Positions 57,596-64,000 of a DNA stretch of 64,000 nt are shown here, piece by piece; the first letter of the stretch is position 1, and each line of letters starts with the position of its first letter. The notes under the pieces were generated by a model. The model searched no databases. It was not told the origin of the DNA and saw only the letters and a list, made by a program, of their open reading frames with translations. Source of the stretch: Phyto melanocephala (lineage: Eukaryota > Arthropoda > Insecta > Diptera > Rhinophoridae); the NCBI GenBank assembly GCA_941918925.1, contig OW799234.1:40826412-40890411 (forward strand), given 5' to 3'. The translations under genes and the position numbers were made by a program.

Positions 57596-58039
57596 TTTTT
57601 ACTTTACACTATTACTTTTATTAATTTTATTATAAACTTACATTTTATTGGTTTTTTTCAGTTAATATTCATGACATACTTTGGATTCATATTTTTTTTA
57701 TTCACTTATTTTGATTTTATTTATTTCTTACTTGTGCTTCTATGCAATATGTTTGGTTGATATCTGCATGATATTTAAACCAATTTGTAGCCATTTGAAA
57801 AATAGTTAATTTATAGTTAGTGTTTTTTATAAACTGATTATTCTATTTCCTTCAGGGAAATAAATGAATGTGTGTGTGTATGTTTTTAACATTCTCCACC
57901 GCGTTGAACACCGTTCAAATAATAAATTTAGTGCAGCTACGGTTGATTGATCGGCTGATTTTAGGTTTCTGTCATATCTATTGTTGATATTTGTGATCTC
58001 AAAGCTGGTTTGGGTGTGAGTTGAGGGGTTTTCTTGAAT
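57596..58039. other. Gap with no recognisable gene
   Basis: AT-rich, with a short GTGTGTGTGTATG run at about 57873. It lies beyond the envelope relic and could contain the remains of the BEL-type 3' LTR, but no LTR pair is visible. Confidence 0.4.
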
Positions 58040-58528
58040 TTAAGACGGATCTTCCAATTCAGTAGGCAACATAAGAATGCAAATAATTAGCGAGGTGTAG
58101 TTAATTGCATGATGATGTTGACTTTTTGAGTTGATGAGTTGTCGTAAATGTTCCAGAGTGGATTCATTTAATTGTCTTTGTAGATTTTTCACCTCTTCTA
58201 GGTGGACTTTATGTTGGGTTGTGTTAGTAGCAGCCAAAACCTTTTCTATTTCCTGTCGCCGACTTATTGATTCGAGCTATTTTAGTCTTACATAGGAAAT
58301 ATGTACATATGCTATTTGATGCTTCATAATGTCCTTGTATTATTACAAACTTGTTTTTTATTACACAATTGGAACCAATTTCCATTATTCCTGCATTTCT
58401 GATTGTGATGAGTGTAGTTTCCATCCCCCATACCATTGATTCTTCAATGTCGGTAGTAGTAGCAAAGATCCTTTTATTTGGATGATTCAATTGACTCCAA
58501 ACTGTCGTTCCTGGGATTCTATGGATTA

Positions 58529-61502
58529 CACTGCTCTGCAAAAAATAATTTTTTGTCTTCCCATTTAATAAAACTATGTGGACTATATGGATTTTGACGC
58601 GCTGAACTCAAATCCGTTGTCGGTTTTTTTCCATCAGATCGGGATTTTTTTATGGGCGTGGCAAATTTTTCCCCCTAAATTTGTCAGGTACGGAGACTTA
58701 TTTCCTCCTAACTCGAGAATCAGTCATCCGATTTTCAAAAATAAACCACCAAAATGTGTAACAAAATTGTATTTATTTTAGTGGAATAAAATTTTTCTCT
58801 GTCTCTTATCGTTTTGGAGTTATTTAGAAATTAATGGAGAAAAAAAATTTTTTTCGTGCAAAATTCGTCATATTTTTCAATTAAAAAATGGAATTAAAAA
58901 AAATTAAAGGCAACTATTCAACATTTTAAACTTTTTTCTGAAAATAAAACAAGCCATAAACCATAAAAATCGGTTAAAAAATGTGGATTTTATTGTCAAT
59001 TTACCGCAGGTACCCAATATTGTAATGCAACCAGCCTTACTTATGATATAAGTAACATTTCGTTAGGTGAGCAGGTAATGGAACTAAAGTACAACGGTAT
59101 TTTACATAGTTCTTGGAATTAATATTTATAACAGTATTTTTCAATTACCTGTGATTTCAAATTAAGAACATTAGGGTAGATTCTAGTATTTATTGTATAT
59201 ATAGAAGCTAATGGGCAATAAGTAAGTCACTTTTAATTTGAATATCGTGCGGTTAAAATCGGCAACAGTCAATGGATCTTATAGTGTACTTTTTTATTGT
59301 GTAAAGATATAAAGCAATTAAAGAATCCACAAACGCTTTCATATTACAAAATGTCAAGGATTTGTAACAAATCTCTAAATTTATTTTGTTACGTATGTGG
59401 CGATCTAACTTTAAGTACTCAACGGGAGACAATATCTTCCAAGCTTAAAGATGCTTATTGCCGTTATTTTGGGTTTCCTACCGATGATAGAGATAAAAAT
59501 TGGCTGCCGAAAATATGTTGTAGTAGCTGTGTCTAGTCTTTAAGAGGTTGGTTAAAAGGAAGTCATAAGTCTTTATGAAACCGTTTATAAAGCCAGCGAT
59601 TTGGAGTGAACCACAAAATCATCAATATGATTGCTACTTTTGCCATACTAAAACACGTGGGTTTACGAAAAAAAACAAAAAATAAAGTTACATATCCAAA
59701 TTCTTCATGCGTCAAACGACCAGTTTTCCAGTTTACAAGTAAATTTTTACCTCCATTGCCTCCTAGAGACGATGAAGAAGATGGGCTTTCTGCAGCAACT
59801 GAATCCACTTACGCCAGAATGGGTGTTTCTTCGCATTCATTTGGAAGTCCAACGAGTACACCTTATTTTCCGAATTAAACTGATATGAATAACTTTGTTT
59901 GTAAATCAAGGCTTTAAAAAAACCAAGTCTGAGCTTCTTGCATCCCAATGGAAAGAATGGAGTTTGGTGCAAACGGATGTTAACGCCTCTTACTTTCGAA
60001 ATAAAGAGCAGCCTTTTTTAATATATTTCAGCAAAGAGAAAGGTTTGATATTTTACGATAATGCTGATGGACTTTTGCCTCAACTGTGTTTCAGTCATAA
60101 ATCTCAGGATTGGCGGCTTGTTATTGATTCATCCAAGTCAAGTTTAAAAGCCGTTTTACTTCACAATGGCAACAAATTTCCATTGGTCCCACTCGCGTAT
60201 GCAAGAAATATGAAAGAAAACTATTGTAGCATGAAGATGATACTACAAAAAATTTTTATATTCTCATTACTCATGGAACGTATGTGCAGATTTGAAAGTC
60301 GTAGCAATGTAAAATGGATTGCAAAGTGGATATACTAAGTTTTATTGCTTCTTATGTAAATGGGATAGCCGCGCAAAAGAAAAACACTACAATGCTAAAA
60401 TTTGACCGAAAAGAGTAAATTTTATTCCAGGAAAAAAAATGTAGCAGAAGAGCCTTAAAAACAAAAGGAACAAACTCTTCTCTTCATATAAAGCTAGGCC
60501 TAATGAAAAATTTTGTCAAGGCAATGAACAAGGATGGTGAAGCCTTTCTATACATTAAGAGCGAATTTCCTAGAATCAGAGATGCTAAAGTAAAAGAAGG
60601 TATTTTTGTAGGTCCACAAATACGACAGCTTATGAAGGACGAGGTCTTCAGAACGAAATTGAATGATGTAGAAGAAAGAGCATGGACAGCTTAAGCTACT
60701 TTTTTATGTGTTTCCTTAATAAAAATTAATAATTATTAACAAAAATGTTGTGTTATTTTAAGTAAAATAGCCTGTAAATATTTTAATTTTTTATTGAAAT
60801 TTGAAGTTATCTACGGGTGACGACAGGGTGGGTGCTTTAAGCGAGGCGTTGCTACAAAATTACAATCTGGCAAATTTTTTTGCTTGTATATGTTTTAGTT
60901 GTACGAAAATAGATAGAAGTAAAAAGTTGTCATTCATTGATGCTACAAGGCGCTTTAGTGCGCCCACTCTGACGTTGTTTGCTGCATTACACATATTTGG
61001 TCAATATTGGGTACCTGCGGTAAATTGACAATAAAATCCACATTTTTAAACCGATTTTTATGGTTTATGGCTTGTTTTATTTTCAAGGCAAGTAGCTCTC
61101 AGAAAAAAGTTTAAAATGTTGAATAGTTGCCTTAAATTTTTTTTAATTCCATTTTTAAATTGAAAAATATGACGAATTTTGCACGAAAAAAATTTTTTTT
61201 CTCCATTTATTTCTAAATAACTCCAAAACGATAAGAGATAGGGGAAAATTATATTCCATTGAAATAAAAACAATTTTGTTACACATTTTTTGGTGTTTTA
61301 TTTTTGAAAAGGGAATGACTGGTTCTCGAGTTAGGATTAAATATGTGTCCGTACCCGACTAATTTAGGGAAAAATTTGCCACGCCCATAAAAAAAAATCC
61401 CGATCTGATGGAAAAAACCGACAATGAATTTGAGTTCAGCGCGTCAAAATCCATATAGTCCACATAGTTTTATTAAACGGAGGATTTTGCTGCAGAGCAG
61501 TG
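58529..61502 (+). mobile_element. 2974-bp TIR transposon with ~0.5-kb inverted ends
   Basis: Outer ends CACTGCTCTGCA / TGCAGAGCAGTG, flanked by TTA on both sides (58526-58528 and 61503-61505). The inverted pairing continues to CAATATTG at 59022 and 61002. The arms include GGGCGTGGCAAATTTTTCCC and AACTCGAGAATCAGTCAT. A TTA duplication is seen with PIF/Harbinger-like elements, but the encoded protein is not a familiar Harbinger transposase. Confidence 0.8.
59351..60694 (+). pseudogene. Conserved arthropod transposon protein of unassigned family, broken
   Basis: Starts MSRICNKSLNLFCYVCGDLT with two CxxC pairs (CYVCGD and, after WLPKI, CCSSC), a zinc-binding region typical of an unnamed protein family common in arthropod and cnidarian repeats. 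Later blocks fit the same family: 'HKSQDWRLVIDSSKSSLKAV', 'LLHNGNKFPLVPLAYARNMK', 'LGLMKNFVKAMNKDGEAF' and 'EGIFVGPQIRQLMKDEVF'. Between them, around 60250-60480, a core piece is deleted and frames are shifted. Stops also occur at 59534 and about 59876. The family is presumably the element's transposase, but I know of no demonstrated activity. Confidence 0.65.
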
Positions 61503-62379
61503 TTATTGAACATGTTGATCTCACAGTTGCTAGGTAAGATGTATCTGGTTTGATAGTGATTAAGCTATTATTTTTTATTGTTGGAACTGGTCATATTTTG
61601 AATAGCTCAAAAAACTGTTGATTGACTAGAGGTATCTTGATTTCGAACATGACTTCATATTTTGTTACGGCACCCTTGACATTAATAAGCTTATATCGTT
61701 CAATCAAGTTATCACCTACTATTTGTAGGACCTGTGACGCTGGAAGATAAGCCTTGATAATAGTAATCTCCTCCTTTAGTTGATGAGGCGACAATAAATG
61801 AGGGCTTATTTTTTCATTATGAGTATCAGTAAGTACATTCATCCTGTTTGATGACGTTAATGGTTGAATCAATTATAGATGTTTAAATTTTTAAGAAACT
61901 AGTTATGTGGCTGTGTTCAATTTTTGCCTTGTTAATAGTCCTTGACATTTCTTCTGCGTAGTCCGCATCAAGAACACCAAAAAGTGAACGCACAATAGTG
62001 CCAACTATGTTGAATGAAGATCTTTTATAACGTCTGTTGGTAAATAAGTTTTTGTCTTGCAGTAATTCATTTTTTATTTGCTTTATGTTGTTCACCAATA
62101 TGTTGCACATCGCATGTTGTTGTGTTACAGGGCAAAGTTGCTGAAAGGCTTGCAAGCCTACAGACAAAGATTTTATTTCTGACAAAAAGGCCGTTAAGTC
62201 GTAATACACTAACATTTTCCATTCCGCTGTATTCAGTTTTACCGTTTCTATTCCTTCGCAATACAAACCTGGGTCTTTCTCAAATTGTGTAATTAGTAAG
62301 TTATTGCACAGGACCACAGAAACAGTGATAATAATATAGTGAGCATTATCGGGTTATTTGACGTCTTGAATCTTTTTGT

Positions 62380-63140
62380 TGGGATGGTATCTTCTTTATC
62401 TTCCCTGGGTAAGGATCGTTCTAGTGTTGGTTTTATTTCTGTTAAGACTGATTTTTCATTTTCTGAAAATAGTGATGTTAACGCCCTCCCGATGAGAAAA
62501 TGACCCGGTGTCAATGCTTCAAGACTGTCTGGATCGTTTGATAGTGGCGTGAGTGGGCGAGAATTCAGAATTGCTTCGATTTCTATGATAATTGTCTCTA
62601 ATTCTTCATGGGTTAGGGTTTCAGTGGACACACTGCGTACCAAGAGATGTTTTGCGGACTTTACTGCAGCTTCCTATAAACCTCCGAAATGCGGTGCTCT
62701 TGGTGGGATAAAATGAAAATTTATGCCCTTAGAGCTGGAAGTTGAGATGATTGCTTCCTTTGCCCTGTCTGAATATATGTTTTCAGATAATTCTGCTAAA
62801 CTATTTTTTGCAGTAAACCGTTTCAGAGCTCCAATGAAGGATTCAGTTGATAAGTCAGACACAAGTTCTAAGTGAACTGCCTTTGTTGTAAAACAACAGA
62901 ACACAGCTACGTAAGCTTTGGTTGGTCTTTTACCCCTGATCTTGTAGTGTACCCAGAATGGGCCACAATAGTCTACACCGGAGTTTATAAATGGTCGAGC
63001 AGGAACTACTCTTTGTTCTGGTAGATTGCCCATTACCTGTTGATATAGTTGCGGTCGAGCTCTAGTGCACCTTACGCATTTCTGAATAACTGATCGTGCT
63101 GTTGTCTTTCCTTTAATTGGCCAAAACCGTTATCTTATTG
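62380..63140 (-). pseudogene. BEL/Pao-type integrase relic
   Basis: Open from about 63140: FWPIKGKTTARSVIQKCVRC, the zinc-binding tail, then RVVPARPFINSGVDYCGPFW (first catalytic D), 'YVAVFCCFTTKAVHLELVSD', a YSDRAKE segment (second D) and 'FIPPRAPHFGGL'. A TAG stop stands where tryptophan is usual, followed by EAAVKSAKHLLVRS with the glutamate. 'NSRPLTPLSNDPDSLEALTP' and GHFLIGRALTSLF follow, and the frame then runs into the envelope-like signal segment, so the integrase end is shortened. No RT lies upstream before the microsatellite at 63188-63282. Confidence 0.85.
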
Positions 63141-63186
63141 TGTTTATAAGTGTGTTATACAGTTCTTGCATTCTTCATGTGTCATT

Positions 63187-63187
<1 letters not shown>

Positions 63188-63282
<95 letters not shown>
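63188..63282. repeat. (TAA)n microsatellite
   Basis: About 31 uninterrupted TAA units. It ends the BEL-type fragment and gives a run of isoleucine codons on the plus strand that is not a protein. Confidence 0.95.
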
Positions 63283-63614
63283 TTAGTTTTATTGGTTGTT
63301 GTGTTTAAGCTGGTCTATATGCATTTCACTGGTGCTTATGCCAGATCATCAGTAGACCTTTAAACTATAAAATTTATTAAAAAGTTTAAAATTTGTACAA
63401 GTTTTATTTAAAAATTTTCATAAACAATATGAGAATTTTAAATAATTCAAGAAACAAAGATAAAAACTTCTTCATAAACCCAGCCAACAATTTTATTCAA
63501 TTTTCATAATTTTCTTATTCTAATCCCTTATATATTTGGCTAACACATTGGTTAACACAAAATATATATTAAGGGCAACCGAATAATAAAATTGCATTTA
63601 TTAACATAAAAAAT
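63283..63614. other. Gap with no recognisable gene
   Basis: AT-rich. I see no coding frame and no element end. Confidence 0.4.
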
Positions 63615-64000
63615 TTTCAACCTTTGCGAAGCTAGAATTTTTGAAATTAGTGACTATTGATACAAGGTGAGACTGAAAATGTTATAGGCGACCAAAAAGG
63701 TCCTTTTTTGATTTTTTATGATAATTTTTGTATGTTTTACGATTATGAAGGTAGGACTGTATAATCAAGGACTTTTGATTGCAGGTTAAACTGAAAATGT
63801 TGTGGTCGACCAAGAAGATACTTTTTTGAATTTATATGGTACTTTTTGTATTTTTAACGTTTGCGAAGCAAGAATTTCGAAATTAGTGACTATTGATACA
63901 AGGTAAGACTGAAAATGTTATGGGCGACCAAAAAGGTACAATCAAGGTTTATTGATTCCAGATGAGACTAAAAATGTTATGGGCGACCAAGAAGGTATTT
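63615..64000 (+). mobile_element. Helitron minisatellite fragment at the right edge
   Basis: Three to four units of the same array as 22975-24000 (TTTGCGAAGCTAGAATTTTT, GGTGAGACTGAAAATGTTAT, GCGACCAAAAAGGT). It continues past the window. Confidence 0.75.

Larger units (their letters stand above)
58040..62380 (-). pseudogene. Envelope-like gene relic of a BEL/Pao-type element, split by a transposon
   Basis: Insect retroelement envelopes of this kind are thought to derive from a baculovirus-type fusion protein. Directly after the integrase part, the minus strand codes a hydrophobic signal-like stretch (about 62360-62300). About 200 codons follow that contain a basic cleavage-like site followed by a hydrophobic segment (around 62010-61960). 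Frames change at about 62290 and 61880. The gene is cut at 61502 by a 2974-bp TIR element and continues at 58528 for about 160 further codons, ending in a hydrophobic stretch suggestive of a membrane anchor. It is clearly non-functional. Identification rests on position and motif order. Confidence 0.6.

Noticed and set aside
63166..63363. 65-codon frame made almost entirely of isoleucine
   Set aside because: It is a translation of the TAA microsatellite, not a protein.

Overview
This window looks like AT-rich repetitive DNA from a dipteran, probably a calyptrate-type fly. The reasons are the many DINE-1/INE-1-like (Helentron-associated) repeats with their conserved 'GACCCCATAAAGTATATAT' block and (GTCY)n microsatellite, plus a damaged fragment of the AAA+ ATPase Reptin whose wording is insect-like. 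I found no complete host gene, rRNA, canonical tRNA or CRISPR array. Almost every supported coding region is a transposable-element gene, and nearly all are broken. All identifications come from reading the sequence and remembered family features; no database search was run.

Layout. 1-480: two small adjacent minus-strand frames of unknown family. 1273-5955: a hAT-type transposon with unusually long (~1.06 kb) inverted arms, one arm split by a TTAA-flanked MITE. 6262-13366: a DINE-1-like copy expanded into a composite array, containing a 765-bp TIR element that carries the Reptin fragment. 13831-14233: a MITE fragment. 14985-16566: a decayed Tc1 element. 17282-24553: an old inverted-repeat element holding a Ty3/Gypsy element with 530-bp LTRs (17333-22146, reverse transcriptase deleted) and a non-autonomous Helitron with minisatellites (22264-24505). 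25517-32035: a mariner-like gene split by a MITE, itself filled by a Penelope-like element with hammerhead-ribozyme-like motifs, a DINE-1, a Helitron and more Penelope termini.

33025-46974: a large minus-strand Gypsy-type LTR element (266-bp LTRs, TSD TACA) whose leader holds an almost intact copia-like element (42394-46688, TSD ATTTT) and two TIR elements. 47270-47945: a hAT-like transposase relic. 48172-55880: three DINE-1-like copies, a Helitron pair and a MITE. 56186-57595: a Tnp2-like transposase relic. 58040-63140: a BEL/Pao-type integrase and envelope relic, with the envelope split by a 2974-bp TIR element that carries its own broken conserved gene. 63188-64000: a TAA microsatellite and a Helitron array fragment.

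The main story is nesting. Target-site duplications, and in several cases a second copy of the same site without the insertion, allow insertion order to be read. The observations I rate highest are the Reptin capture, the hammerhead-like motifs in the Penelope termini, the hAT element whose inverted arms include its own coding 3' end, and the in-frame loss of reverse transcriptase from a Gypsy element.
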